From: JBJSXJ01 sp044235425
Lineage (GTDB): Bacteria; Planctomycetota; Planctomycetia; Pirellulales; Pirellulaceae
Assembly (NCBI GenBank): GCA_044235425.1
Contig: JBIIHW010000001.1
Location: 186,001 to 250,000, forward strand
DNA: 64,000 nucleotides
Reading direction: 5' to 3'
Positions 51,307 to 59,650 of this stretch are shown here, piece after piece. A program made the position numbers and the translations under genes. Each line of letters begins with the position of its first letter. The stretch's first letter is position 1. Under the pieces are notes generated by a model. It made no database searches and was not told the DNA's origin. It saw nothing but the letters and a program-made list of their open reading frames with translations.

Positions 51307-52659
51307 ATGCCGCTCGACACTTCTGGTCCCCATGCGGAACGAGCAGTTCCCGCGAATCGCGAGCCTCTCCCAAACAACCGGCGCCGCCGCTCACCCTGGA
51401 TTACTCTGCCACTTAAACTGCTCTTCTCGCTCACCATCACCGGATTATTTCTCGAAGTCGCTCTGCGCGTGGTTGGTATTCAGCCGGTTAGCAGTGCCGT
51501 CGTGAAACGATCCGAAAGTGATTTGCATCCCCTGCCCTGGATCGCCGAGGCGCAGCGCAAAGGCTGGATTCCCTGGCCAAATGAAACGCGCATCATCGAG
51601 TCCGTGGCGGAGCATCCGCGGGGTCGAATCGAAATGCGACGCAACGATGTGAGTTGCCGCGAAGATCAAGCAACGCCACTGGAAAAACCGGCGGGACGTC
51701 GTCGAGTGGTCGTCTTAGGGGATAGTCATACCGATGGCTTTTGCTTCAACGACGAGAGCTTTTCCAATCGCTGGGAGCAGCGGACGGGCGCCGACGTCAT
51801 CAATGCCGGATTTGAATTGTCGTCACCCTATCAGCAGTGGTGGGCTTACTCGCAAGTTTATCAACAGTTTCAACCCGACCACGTGGTGATGACATTTTAC
51901 GCGGGCAATGACCTGCTGGAACTCTTACGCACCGACGATCGAGTCCATCTGCGTCAGGAGGGTGAGCGTTATGTACACGCGGAACCCAGCGGTGGTAGCG
52001 AGACAGTTCCACCCGCGCGCGGTCTCATCGGTCGCTGCCGAGCTTGGGCCCGCGAACATCTGGCGATCTATGAAGGCTTGCGGCGAGTGACCATCCTGCG
52101 ACGACTGGTGCGCCGTGCCTCGGTGGACGAGTATCGTGATCGCCTGGTGGCCGCGCAGGAACTTCACCCAGGTCCCGTCTGGCAAGGACTCAATCAAGCC
52201 TATTACTTTCAACATCATCCCGAGGATTGGGACCAAGCCGTCGCTCGGGAGCGCTGGGTCCTGACGACGCTGCGCGACGCATGTCAAGAAGCGCAAATCC
52301 AATTCACGCTGCTCATCCTGCCGACGCTGCGCCAGATCCACTCCGAGACGGATCAAGCGTCGTTTGATCAGCTGCAGACGACCTTGCAGTTGTCGGCTGA
52401 GTCGCTGGAGTGTGACGAGCGTGCGTGTGACGCCGTGTTGAGCGTGGCCCAGGAGCTGCGGATCGAGGTGCTTGATCTACGCCAACCGCTGCGAGAACAG
52501 CGGGAAAAAGAGCCGAAAACAAGCCTTTTTTATCAGTTTGATCATCATCTGAACGTCGCTGGCCATCGACTGCTCGCCGAACAACTCGATGCCGAACAAC
52601 TCGATGCCGAACAACTCGATGCCGAACAGCAACTTCCTGCTGCGGGCGCAAAAAATTAG
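51307..52659 (+). CDS. SGNH/GDSL-like hydrolase, membrane anchored
   Basis: 450 residues from ATG 51307; a TTG at 51286 is in frame. N-terminal anchor ITLPLKLLFSLTITGLFLEV. SGNH block I is VVLGDSHTDGF (Ser nucleophile), a later block is TFYAGNDLLEL (Gly, Asn), and the Asp-His pair is in FDHHLNVAGH. It may be an acyl or polysaccharide esterase. The C-terminus carries three and a half copies of the pentapeptide AEQLD from a 15-bp tandem repeat. Convergent with the 24-residue peptide gene. Confidence 0.85.
   Translation: MPLDTSGPHAERAVPANREPLPNNRRRRSPWITLPLKLLFSLTITGLFLEVALRVVGIQPVSSAVVKRSESDLHPLPWIAEAQRKGWIPWPNETRIIESVAEHPRGRIEMRRNDVSCREDQATPLEKPAGRRRVVVLGDSHTDGFCFNDESFSNRWEQRTGADVINAGFELSSPYQQWWAYSQVYQQFQPDHVVMTFYAGNDLLELLRTDDRVHLRQEGERYVHAEPSGGSETVPPARGLIGRCRAWAREHLAIYEGLRRVTILRRLVRRASVDEYRDRLVAAQELHPGPVWQGLNQAYYFQHHPEDWDQAVARERWVLTTLRDACQEAQIQFTLLILPTLRQIHSETDQASFDQLQTTLQLSAESLECDERACDAVLSVAQELRIEVLDLRQPLREQREKEPKTSLFYQFDHHLNVAGHRLLAEQLDAEQLDAEQLDAEQQLPAAGAKN
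52576..52628. repeat. 15-bp tandem repeat at the end of the SGNH gene
   Basis: Three exact units of GCCGAACAACTCGAT and a partial fourth, in frame, encoding AEQLD repeats. Confidence 0.9.
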
Positions 52660-52684
52660 GGCCACCGGATCACTCCGGCGGCCC
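52659..52684. terminator. Hairpin terminator between convergent genes
   Basis: GGGCCACCGGA - TCAC - TCCGGCGGCCC, 11-bp stem with one A/C mismatch. A run of six As lies just left, giving a T tract on the minus strand, so it best serves the 24-residue peptide gene; it may also stop the SGNH transcript. Confidence 0.7.
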
Positions 52685-52745
52685 TCTCTCGCTATAGTCC
52701 TGCGCGATTGATTCCGCAGAATCAATCACTTGCCGCGAGGCGCCC

Positions 52746-52820
52746 TTACTTCTTGGCAGCCTTCTTCGCCTTCTTGGCAGCCTTCTTTACGGGAGCCTTC
52801 TTAGCAGCTTTCTTGGCCAC
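52746..52820 (-). CDS. 24-residue Lys/Ala-rich histone H1-tail-like peptide
   Basis: GTG start at 52820 with a near-perfect GGAGG five bases upstream. Reads MAKKAAKKAPVKKAAKKAKK then AAKK and a TAA stop: 13 Lys, 9 Ala, no acidic residue. The composition matches the C-terminal tails of bacterial histone H1-like proteins, but there is no globular part. A hairpin terminator lies 62 bp downstream, so it is a self-contained transcription unit. DNA or RNA binding is inferred from charge only. Confidence 0.7.
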   Translation of the reverse strand: MAKKAAKKAPVKKAAKKAKKAAKK

Positions 52821-53150
52821 GGTAACCTCCGTTGCAAAAAAAATGACCCTGTGATTCGGCGGTTCTAATTCGCAGTTGCCTGCAAATGTGACTTCCGTTT
52901 CACCCAACTAATCTAAACCACTCGGCCATCACTCACTCCGCATTTCATCACAAGCGATGTCGCGTTGAGCTCTGGGTTGTCGTCCTGCACAACAGATCCG
53001 CAGTTGCGAGTCGACAACCACGAGTAGTTACCCACTCTTTAGGGCGTAGTTGTAAGCATCTGAAAAATAAATGCAACAGGTTTTCCACAAAAAAAGTGTT
53101 GCTTTGTCAAAGATTTTTTCGCGCTACTTCCAGCGCGCTCATCCACTCGA
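52821..53150. other. Intergenic region before the Lys/Ala peptide gene
   Basis: 330 bp, AT-rich towards 53060-53120. It should contain the promoter of the minus-strand peptide gene, but no convincing box pair was found. One TTTTCCACA at 53081 matches a DnaA-box pattern in isolation. A 6-bp-stem hairpin (53119-53136) lies next to T residues on the wrong side to be a terminator for the M50 gene. Confidence 0.5.
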
Positions 53151-53912
53151 CTACCAGCGCGAACCGGTGCCTTGCAGCGCGAGGTAGTTGTTCACCGCGA
53201 GATAACCGAACATCACACCCATCGCGGTTTGCTTCCAGAGCACGAGACTGACATAGGCCAAAGCGCCCGCCATCACGGCACTCGCTAAGTGCGCACGACG
53301 ATTACCCGTCCAAGAATCACCGCGACAAAGCAGCGCGCGCATGATCTGTCCGCCATCGAGTGGCAACACGGGCATCAAATTCAAAATGCCCCAGCCGATG
53401 TTTACTTGCAGCAGCAAGCTGGCGACGAGCGACAGTGCAGGCTGCGGCAATTGAACGCGCGGCGAAGTCCAACTAAGCAGACTGGAACCCACCACGACAA
53501 TCTGACCGCGCGACACGAGCACCAGCACGGCCACGAAGAACGCCAGTAAAAAACCCGCCAGCGGTCCAGCAGCCGAAATGATCACCTGCTCCAACCACTC
53601 GCTCATCCGCGGACCACTATTCACCAAATGTCGCCGCGCCCAACCACCTTCGCGAATGGCTAAACCACCCATCGAATACAAGACAATTCGCGATGAGTAA
53701 CCGAAATAGCGATGCGCCAGCGCATGTCCCAACTCATGGATCAAAATCGACACAAAACAGACTCCCACCCAACTCGCCAACTGCAGCGGCTCCCGCAGAG
53801 ATTGACCCAGTAACAGGGCGAGCAGCCAGAAGAATGGGTGCACTCGCACCGGAAAAGGTCCCAGTCGAAAACGTAGTTCCCAGGGACTAGCAGGAGGTTC
53901 TTGCAGCAACAC
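53151..53912 (-). CDS. Site-2-type M50 membrane metalloprotease
   Basis: 253 residues from GTG 53912 (AGGA nine bases upstream); longer frames from 54047 would overlap lpxB. Multi-helix membrane protein with the zinc motif LIHELGHALAHRYFG (H-E-x-G-H) and the second motif LNLMPVLPLDGGQIM (N-x-x-P-x-x-x-L-D-G-G). Such proteases cut membrane proteins within the bilayer, often anti-sigma factors. No CBS or PDZ domain is present. It follows lpxB by 43 bp. Confidence 0.88.
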   Translation of the reverse strand: MLLQEPPASPWELRFRLGPFPVRVHPFFWLLALLLGQSLREPLQLASWVGVCFVSILIHELGHALAHRYFGYSSRIVLYSMGGLAIREGGWARRHLVNSGPRMSEWLEQVIISAAGPLAGFLLAFFVAVLVLVSRGQIVVVGSSLLSWTSPRVQLPQPALSLVASLLLQVNIGWGILNLMPVLPLDGGQIMRALLCRGDSWTGNRRAHLASAVMAGALAYVSLVLWKQTAMGVMFGYLAVNNYLALQGTGSRW

Positions 53913-53955
53913 GGAGGCAGATCCTGTCGTTGATGAGGCGGTAATGAAACATCGA

Positions 53956-55143
53956 TCAAGAACTCGAAAGACCCCGCAAAATGTACTCGGCAGCCCGCTC
54001 CGATGCACCCGGATGTCCATAGCGTGACCGTAGTTCAACCAGTTCATTCACGCGTTCTTGCCAGGCCTCGTCGTCGCGCAGCCACCGCACGATCCAGCGC
54101 GCCATGTCCGCGGAACGATCGCGAGCTGTTAAGTATTCGGGAAACGGTACCGGCTCGGCGTCCCCTGCATCGGGGTCATACACCGCTCGCCCCACTTGCT
54201 CGATCTGGTCGTGCGCGAGCAGATTGACCAGCGTAATGTACTTGCAGCTGCGAAAGAAACTTTGCAGCCACAATCCCCAACGACTCACCGCATACAAAAT
54301 CACCGTCGGTTTGGCATGGTACATCAGTTCCAGGGAGACGGAGCCCGAGCAGGCCAGACAGGCCCTTGCGGCGACCATCAGTTCCTGGGTCTGTCCAACA
54401 TAAATCTGCCAATCGGATGAAACCGCGCGCACCAGCGGCGTTGCATAGTCCGCCTGCTGCTGATTGAAACTCGCAATCGCAATGCGTACCTCGGGAACTT
54501 GAGCGGCCACCAGCGCTGCCGCTCGCAGGAGCCCCGGTAAGTTGTGAACGACTTCTTGCGTGCGCGAACCCGGCAGCAAGGTGATTAACGGTCGTGGATC
54601 GTGACGGAGCTGAGCGATGAGGGACAGATCGAGTTGCTGCTGGGCGAGTTGATCAAAATAGGGATGACCAACATAGGTCGCGCGACATTGACGCTGCGCA
54701 TACCAGGCCGGTTCAAACGGAAGCTTACACAGTACATGATCCACGAATCGTCGCATCTTCGACACGCGCCACCCCGCCCAGGCCCAGAGCTGCGGAGTGC
54801 CGTAGTAGAAGACGGGAATGCCGCGCGCTTTCGCGCGCCGCGCGATCCACCAGTTGAAACCAGGATAGTCAATCAGCACCACCGCATCCGGGTGTTGATC
54901 GCGAAAGTAACGGTCCGCTTGCCAGAGCAGCCGCAGAAATTTGTGCAGGTTTAAGATCACACGCGACAGCCACATCACCGCCAGCTGAGTTAAGTCGGCA
55001 TGTAGCCGACATCCGGCCTGAGCCATGCGCGGACCACCATACCCCACACACTCCACCTGCTCACAGCGAGCACGCAGTTGTCGAATCAAATTCGCGCCGT
55101 GCAAGTCACCGCTCGGCTCTCCCACCGAAAAGAAAATACGCAT
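53956..55143 (-). CDS. lpxB: Lipid-A-disaccharide synthase
   Basis: 395 residues from ATG 55143; the frame extends to 55254 but the family start is MRIFFSVGEPSGDLHGANLI. Landmarks: VLIDYPGFNWWIARRAK, YYGTPQLWAWAGWRVSKMRR, THVGHP-like YVGHPYFD, LLPGSRTQEV and CSGSVSLELMYHAKPTVILY. LpxB condenses UDP-diacylglucosamine with lipid X at the inner membrane. Its presence supports a lipid A-containing outer membrane. Confidence 0.95.
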   Translation of the reverse strand: MRIFFSVGEPSGDLHGANLIRQLRARCEQVECVGYGGPRMAQAGCRLHADLTQLAVMWLSRVILNLHKFLRLLWQADRYFRDQHPDAVVLIDYPGFNWWIARRAKARGIPVFYYGTPQLWAWAGWRVSKMRRFVDHVLCKLPFEPAWYAQRQCRATYVGHPYFDQLAQQQLDLSLIAQLRHDPRPLITLLPGSRTQEVVHNLPGLLRAAALVAAQVPEVRIAIASFNQQQADYATPLVRAVSSDWQIYVGQTQELMVAARACLACSGSVSLELMYHAKPTVILYAVSRWGLWLQSFFRSCKYITLVNLLAHDQIEQVGRAVYDPDAGDAEPVPFPEYLTARDRSADMARWIVRWLRDDEAWQERVNELVELRSRYGHPGASERAAEYILRGLSSS

Positions 55144-55190
55144 GAGCGGCAGTATGGTCAGGAACTCGCTTGACAGACCAGAGCAACCAG

Positions 55191-55223
55191 CAAAAAAAAG
55201 AGCCTCCGCACGGCGGAGGCTCT
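55191..55223 (-). terminator. Rho-independent terminator of the metal-binding-like gene
   Basis: Perfect 11-bp stem AGAGCCTCCGC / GCGGAGGCTCT around loop ACG, followed on the minus strand by eight Ts. It lies 60 bp after the stop of the 147-residue gene and before lpxB. Confidence 0.9.
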
Positions 55224-55282
55224 TCGGATTTGTCCATGGCGGGAGCGATCTCATGCGCTGCCGCTAGTGGTCGAGGCTGGAA

Positions 55283-55726
55283 CTACTTGCCAACCTTGAA
55301 GCCGGCCTTTTCGAAAGCGGCATCGCTGAAGACCAACTTGGCTTGCTCATCGCCCTTGGCTTCGGCAACCTTGCCCTTGCAGTTATCGCAGCAGAAGAAA
55401 ACCTTGGCTCCGGCAACTTCCAGAGCCTTGTCTTCCTTGCAAGGACCACCCGACAGTGGGCACTTGGTCTGCTTGGCTTGTCCGGTCTGGACGAGCTGAG
55501 CGTTGGCCTTCACGGCGAACTTGGCCGTGTCGTCCTTGAACGCCTTGGGGCAGTTACCGCAGCAGAAGTAAACCTTGCCGCCCTTGTAATCGGCCGTGCA
55601 CTGTTCCTTTGCGGCCTTGCTGCCGGCGATCAAGCAATTGACGCCCTTCAGGTTCACGTCGGCTGCAAACGCAGCGCTCACCAACAACGCAGGAACCACC
55701 AACGCCATCAGAACTCGCTTCATCAT
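55283..55726 (-). CDS. Exported protein with duplicated heavy-metal-binding (YHS/TRASH-like) units
   Basis: 147 residues. Signal peptide MMKRVLMALVVPALLVSAAFA. Two similar halves follow, each with upstream cysteines (CLIAGSKAAKEQC; CPLSGGPC) and a core KVYFCCGNCPKAF or KVFFCCDNCKGKV. The repeated F-C-C-x-N-C core is typical of YHS/TRASH-like metal sensors and chaperones, so copper or another soft metal in the periplasm is the likely ligand. It forms a single-gene unit with a strong promoter, a palindromic operator and a terminator. GGGAG lies eight bases before the ATG. Confidence 0.85.
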   Translation of the reverse strand: MMKRVLMALVVPALLVSAAFAADVNLKGVNCLIAGSKAAKEQCTADYKGGKVYFCCGNCPKAFKDDTAKFAVKANAQLVQTGQAKQTKCPLSGGPCKEDKALEVAGAKVFFCCDNCKGKVAEAKGDEQAKLVFSDAAFEKAGFKVGK

Positions 55727-55817
55727 CGCTCACTCTCCCTCGAAAAAAATGAAAATCGATCCCCGTTTGGATGCTAGTAACCGACGCTAGCAGCCCATAG
55801 GCCGCCCGCATCGAAAC

Positions 55818-55835
55818 ATTCTTATACGTAAGAAT
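55818..55835. promoter_or_regulatory. Operator-like inverted repeat
   Basis: ATTCTTATACGTAAGAAT, perfect 7-bp arms around TACG. It covers the -10 box and part of the spacer of the minus-strand promoter, a position suited to repression by a dimeric regulator. Confidence 0.6.
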
Positions 55836-55850
55836 AAGCTGCCGTGTCAA
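55821..55850 (-). promoter_or_regulatory. Strong sigma-70-like promoter of the metal-binding-like gene
   Basis: Minus strand TTGACA (55850-55845), 18-bp spacer, TATAAG (55826-55821). Eleven of twelve consensus positions match. The start codon lies about 90 bases downstream. Confidence 0.65.
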
Positions 55851-56076
55851 TCGTCAGATCGCGAAAAATCCGGATTGGATACCGGGAAATGATATCGAGC
55901 GTAACGGGCCGAAAAATCGAGTTTTCTTGCCCAGTTTATGAAATCGATAGCTCTTCGCATCGCCGCCGCTGGACGAGGTTGTCTTGCAAACCCCAGACGC
56001 TACGAGATAATTCGCACTTCTTCGGGCCAATTCGCTGGCCCCCGACGCAAAAATTGGTTGAAGAGGAACGTGAGCA

Positions 56077-57096
56077 ATGATCGTCGTCATGGAACGCAAT
56101 GCCACTCGTCAGCAAATTGACCACATGGTTAGTCGAGTGGAAGGATTGGGGCTGAAAGCGCACGTCATTGTGGGGACGGAACGCACGGTGATCGCCGCCA
56201 TCGGCACCAAACGCGAGGATACCCGCAGCTCACTGGAAAGCGGCCCTGGAGTCGCCGAAGTGGTGCCGATTCTGGCGCCGTATAAAGTTGCCAGTCGCGA
56301 GGTCAAGCCGGAACCCACGCAAGTAGTGGCCGGTAGCTTGCGTGTGGGAGCGGGAATCATTGGCGTGATCGCCGGCCCCTGCTCTGTTGAAAATGAAACT
56401 CAAATCGTGGAAACCGCACGAGCCGTAAAGGCCGCTGGCGCCACCGCACTGCGTGGTGGAGCGTTCAAGCCGCGTACCAGTCCCTACAGTTTTCAGGGAC
56501 TCAAAGAAGCCGGCCTGCAGATGCTGGCCACTGCTCGTCAGGAAACTGGCTTAGCCATCGTGACTGAAGTCGTGGCCAGCGAAGATGTGGAACTCGTCGC
56601 GCGCTACGCCGATGTACTGCAAATCGGCGCTCGTAACATGCAGAACTATCGCTTGCTGGAAGCCGTTGGTCATACCAACCGAGCGGTGCTGCTGAAGCGG
56701 GGACCAGCCGCGACCATCGAAGAACTCCTGCTGGCCGCTGAATACATTCTCAACGAAGGCAATTCACAAGTGATGTTATGCGAGCGGGGCATTCGCACGT
56801 TTGAAGCTCACACTCGTTTCACACTGCCACTGGCCACCGTGCCCTACCTGCACAATAAAACGCATCTGCCCGTCGTCGTCGACCCCAGCCACGGCACCGG
56901 GCATACCTATTTAGTTCCGGATATGGCTGCGGCGAGTGTCGCGGCGGGTGCCGATGGCCTGATCCTGGAAGTTCATCCGGACCCCGAAAAGGCGCTGAGC
57001 GACGGTTATCAAACGCTCAACGTTCCTCAGTTCCAAGCCACCATGGATCGCTGCCGCAAAATCGCGGACGCCTTGGGACAAAAACTAGGCGGCTAA
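56077..57096 (+). CDS. aroF: 3-deoxy-7-phosphoheptulonate (DAHP) synthase, type I-beta
   Basis: 339 residues. First step of the shikimate pathway, joining phosphoenolpyruvate and erythrose 4-phosphate. An N-terminal ferredoxin-like regulatory domain (MIVVMERNATRQQIDHMV to about 70) precedes the barrel. Barrel motifs: VIAGPCSVENETQIV, LRGGAFKPRTSPYSFQG, QIGARNMQNYRLL, KRGPAATIEE and VVDPSHGTGH. GAGGAA lies eight bases before the ATG. The N-domain suggests feedback control by an aromatic amino acid or prephenate. Stands alone. Confidence 0.95.
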   Translation: MIVVMERNATRQQIDHMVSRVEGLGLKAHVIVGTERTVIAAIGTKREDTRSSLESGPGVAEVVPILAPYKVASREVKPEPTQVVAGSLRVGAGIIGVIAGPCSVENETQIVETARAVKAAGATALRGGAFKPRTSPYSFQGLKEAGLQMLATARQETGLAIVTEVVASEDVELVARYADVLQIGARNMQNYRLLEAVGHTNRAVLLKRGPAATIEELLLAAEYILNEGNSQVMLCERGIRTFEAHTRFTLPLATVPYLHNKTHLPVVVDPSHGTGHTYLVPDMAAASVAAGADGLILEVHPDPEKALSDGYQTLNVPQFQATMDRCRKIADALGQKLGG

Positions 57097-57153
57097 CTCG
57101 GTTGGCTAGAGCGCCAGGAAAGCACCTTGGCGGGGCACTGGCCATGACCATGT

Positions 57154-59595
57154 TCAGGGCGCTACCGTTGTTGATTCGGAACGTAGCGCCCGGGCTACGT
57201 CGAATTGCTGCGTCGGGGATGCGATCACCACCAGATGACGACTGAGCACGTCCCACTCCACGCTCGGCACTCCACCTGTCGCCTCGGCCGCATCCTCCAG
57301 CTTTAAAACCGTGCGAACGCGTTGCAATGAATCCTTCACCGGTGCGGAATCGTTGGTAGCAGTGGTGAGTCCTGGAATGGCATGCAACCGAAACTCTACT
57401 CGCCTGGCAATGGCACCTGGAGTGGTGACCTCAATCAGTGACGCGTCGAGGATTCGATAGGTCAGCTCCCGCGGACCGAGCAGTTTGTCCAGCACTTCGC
57501 TCAACGGACGATTCTCGACGCCAAGCGTCGCAGTCATATCGGGTGACCAATCGGCTTCGGCCAAGGCTTGCCAATCCACCAGGAACTTCGTGCCGGCACT
57601 TTTGCCCAGCCGCTCCAGGAGCACCGAAAAACGGACTGGCTGCGGAAAAGTAAGTGTCAGCGGTTTATCCAGCAGCGTTTGCCACTGTTCCAAGTTGATG
57701 CCCACGTCGACCAGCGGTGCGGGCAAAGGAAATTTGGGACGTATCTTCCGCGCCACCCGCCACTGGTCACAGAGTCGCATAACCTGAAGCTGATTGTCCG
57801 TCGTATGCTCCACGATCAGCTGTCCACTGTCGAGCCTCAGCTCATCCGGGTTTACATCGGGTTGCCAGCCACTGGGATCGACCGAACTGCGAATCCAGCG
57901 CAGCAAGGTGGTCGCAAGCTCTGGCTCTTTGCCCACTAAGTCGCTGACATCATAAGTGCGTGATTCGCGCCGCGGCATCGTTTGCTCGCGAGGCATAATC
58001 ACCAGTTGCCCGTCGAGCTGCCGATATCCGAGTTGCTGCGATTTGAGGATCGCATCGAGTCCCTGTTCGATCGTGGTCTTTTCCAATTGCACCGGCAGAG
58101 GATTCAACGGCGAAATCCCGCGGAGGGCGAGTGCGTCAAGGTCGATCGAGATGGGGATGGTTGTCAGATCGGAAATGAGCTGCAGGAAATCGCACAGCGG
58201 CACGCGTTCAATACTCAAGCCGGCCACTCTATCAGTCAATCGAGCTTTTAGATCGATTTCACGGGCAGCGGGACGTTGCATCTCTGCCGCTGCTCCTTCG
58301 CCGCTTGTTGAGCTTTTGTTGGGCGCAGCGGCAGATACAGGGGACGGTGGATTGATAGCGGGAGCACTTTTCTCACGGGCAGGAGCAACCGGCGAAGCAA
58401 GCGGGCTCGGAGTGGTATCAACGGAAGAGATCGCAGCTCCACCAACCAGTTTGGCAAAGCGGCCCGCCACGGGCTCAGGTCCGGAATTGTTCGTCAAACT
58501 CGGTTCCGTCGGTTTCAATCCGGGAGGGCCTGGCAAAACTCGATTGATCCCCGTGCTCACTTCATCTTTTTTACTCGCCGTGATCGACTCTTGCGACTTA
58601 CGAGCGGTCGTACCTGCGTCGGTTGAGCGGGCTGGGATGGGCGCTTCATTGCCGGAAACGGGCGACGTCTTCTCGGGCGAGTTAGAGGTCTCGGGAACCG
58701 CTGGCTTCTCGGTGGGCTCGCTGCCGTCGGGGAGCTCTGGTTTGCGTACCGGTGTCGACGGCTTATCGGCCGCATCGACCGGAGGGGCCTTGGATGAGTC
58801 AGCGGCGGATGAGTCAGCGGCGGAAGGGTCAGCGGCGGATGAGTCAGCGGTGCTTTTTTCCTGCGACTCCGCTGGCTTCGGCGCCGCCGAACGGTTGGGG
58901 TCGACAGCCGGCGGTGAGTTTCCGTTGGGCTCCGGAGTTGTCGGTTCATGGCTTCCACGCGACCACAGCAAAAACGCGATCAGTGCCGCAATGATGGCGA
59001 CGGCGATCACCAGTGGGATAAGCAGCCGTTTGGCAGGTGGCGCAGGGGTGTCTGACGTACCCGTCGCGGCTCGCACGGCATCTTCAGTCCACGGGATGGC
59101 CGCGGCGTCGGGAATCGCCACGGGTGGTTCCGCACCTGCCACTCCGCCATTCTGGGCGGCTGCCTGCGGGGCCGCGGTCGCTCGCCCGGCGGGTGGCTGC
59201 GGTGCCGCTCGCGGCGATTTTTTGGAATCCTGAGGCGCAGCGGACTGGCCGGGTGGAGGGGCAACACCAGCCTTAGCCCCGGGAGTTTTCGCGCTCGAGG
59301 CGGCGGCACGCCCCGCTCCCGCCCGCTGGCCAGCTTTCGGCAAAGCTCGGCCAGCCAACAAATGGTTCATCGCATCGAGTTCAGTGGGGGGTGGCCGCGA
59401 GGGAGGCAGTACGGTAGTTCTGCCCATCGACTCTCGTGGTTCGGCATCCGACTCCGTCTCGGGCGCGGGAACCAGTTGCACCATGCTATGACAGGTCGGG
59501 CAATGGTCGATGGTGCCCAGGCGCGACATATCGGACACGATGATCCGAGAATTACATGTCTGGCAGATCGCTAAAAATTTGTCCACGGCATTCAC
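57154..59595 (-). CDS. Zinc-ribbon, single-pass membrane protein with STN-like C-terminal domains
   Basis: 813 residues. A cytoplasmic zinc ribbon (Cys11, Cys14, Cys32, Cys35) is followed by a Pro/Ala linker. Next is one membrane helix (LLIPLVIAVAIIAALIAFLL, about 190-212), then about 230 residues of Ser/Ala/Asp/Pro-rich sequence including DSSAADPSAADSSAAD. The last 350 residues contain at least two STN-like (secretin/TonB short N-terminal) units: LCDFLQLISDLTTIPISIDL and VLLERLGKSAGTKFLVDW, each ending in a short strand pair (YRQLDGQLVIM; YRILDASLIEV). It lies 55 bp after the pseudokinase gene, so probably same transcript. Function not recognised; an envelope-spanning sensor or scaffold is plausible. 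Confidence 0.75.
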   Translation of the reverse strand: MNAVDKFLAICQTCNSRIIVSDMSRLGTIDHCPTCHSMVQLVPAPETESDAEPRESMGRTTVLPPSRPPPTELDAMNHLLAGRALPKAGQRAGAGRAAASSAKTPGAKAGVAPPPGQSAAPQDSKKSPRAAPQPPAGRATAAPQAAAQNGGVAGAEPPVAIPDAAAIPWTEDAVRAATGTSDTPAPPAKRLLIPLVIAVAIIAALIAFLLWSRGSHEPTTPEPNGNSPPAVDPNRSAAPKPAESQEKSTADSSAADPSAADSSAADSSKAPPVDAADKPSTPVRKPELPDGSEPTEKPAVPETSNSPEKTSPVSGNEAPIPARSTDAGTTARKSQESITASKKDEVSTGINRVLPGPPGLKPTEPSLTNNSGPEPVAGRFAKLVGGAAISSVDTTPSPLASPVAPAREKSAPAINPPSPVSAAAPNKSSTSGEGAAAEMQRPAAREIDLKARLTDRVAGLSIERVPLCDFLQLISDLTTIPISIDLDALALRGISPLNPLPVQLEKTTIEQGLDAILKSQQLGYRQLDGQLVIMPREQTMPRRESRTYDVSDLVGKEPELATTLLRWIRSSVDPSGWQPDVNPDELRLDSGQLIVEHTTDNQLQVMRLCDQWRVARKIRPKFPLPAPLVDVGINLEQWQTLLDKPLTLTFPQPVRFSVLLERLGKSAGTKFLVDWQALAEADWSPDMTATLGVENRPLSEVLDKLLGPRELTYRILDASLIEVTTPGAIARRVEFRLHAIPGLTTATNDSAPVKDSLQRVRTVLKLEDAAEATGGVPSVEWDVLSRHLVVIASPTQQFDVARALRSESTTVAP
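57157..57200. repeat. Overlapping palindromes (REP-like) at the 3' end of the zinc-ribbon gene
   Basis: GGGCGCTAC (57157) pairs with GTAGCGCCC (57183-57191) over a long loop with three more inner pairs. ACGTAGC (57181-57187) also pairs with GCTACGT (57194-57200). The two hairpins exclude each other. They form the last codons of the gene; no T tract follows. Confidence 0.6.
58793..58852. repeat. 15-bp tandem repeat in the zinc-ribbon gene linker
   Basis: Four units of GATGAGTCAGCGGCG (one base or two changed in units 3 and 4), in frame, encoding ADSSA-type repeats on the minus strand. Confidence 0.9.
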
Positions 59596-59650
59596 CGTTG
59601 CGTCTCGAGGAACTCCACCGCGAATCCGTTACGACACGAATGCGCGAATT

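Larger units (their letters stand above)
55727..56076. other. Divergent intergenic region with regulated promoter
   Basis: 350 bp between the metal-binding-like gene and aroF. The promoter and operator for the former are listed separately. No protein gene was supported; a plus-strand promoter for aroF was not evident. Confidence 0.5.

Noticed and set aside
53081..53089. DnaA-box-like TTTTCCACA
   Set aside because: Single isolated match without further boxes, AT-rich unwinding element or dnaA/dnaN nearby; not enough for an origin.
53113..53136. CGCGCT / AGCGCG hairpin near a T run
   Set aside because: The T run lies 5' of the stem on the plus strand and becomes As after the stem on the minus strand, so it cannot be an intrinsic terminator for the M50 gene.
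57956..59233. Plus-strand 425-codon open frame
   Set aside because: It lies antisense within the zinc-ribbon / STN-like gene, is Ser/Gly/Ala biased as expected for an antisense frame of GC-rich repeats, and shows no recognisable domain; the minus frame has a zinc ribbon, a membrane helix and ordered domains.
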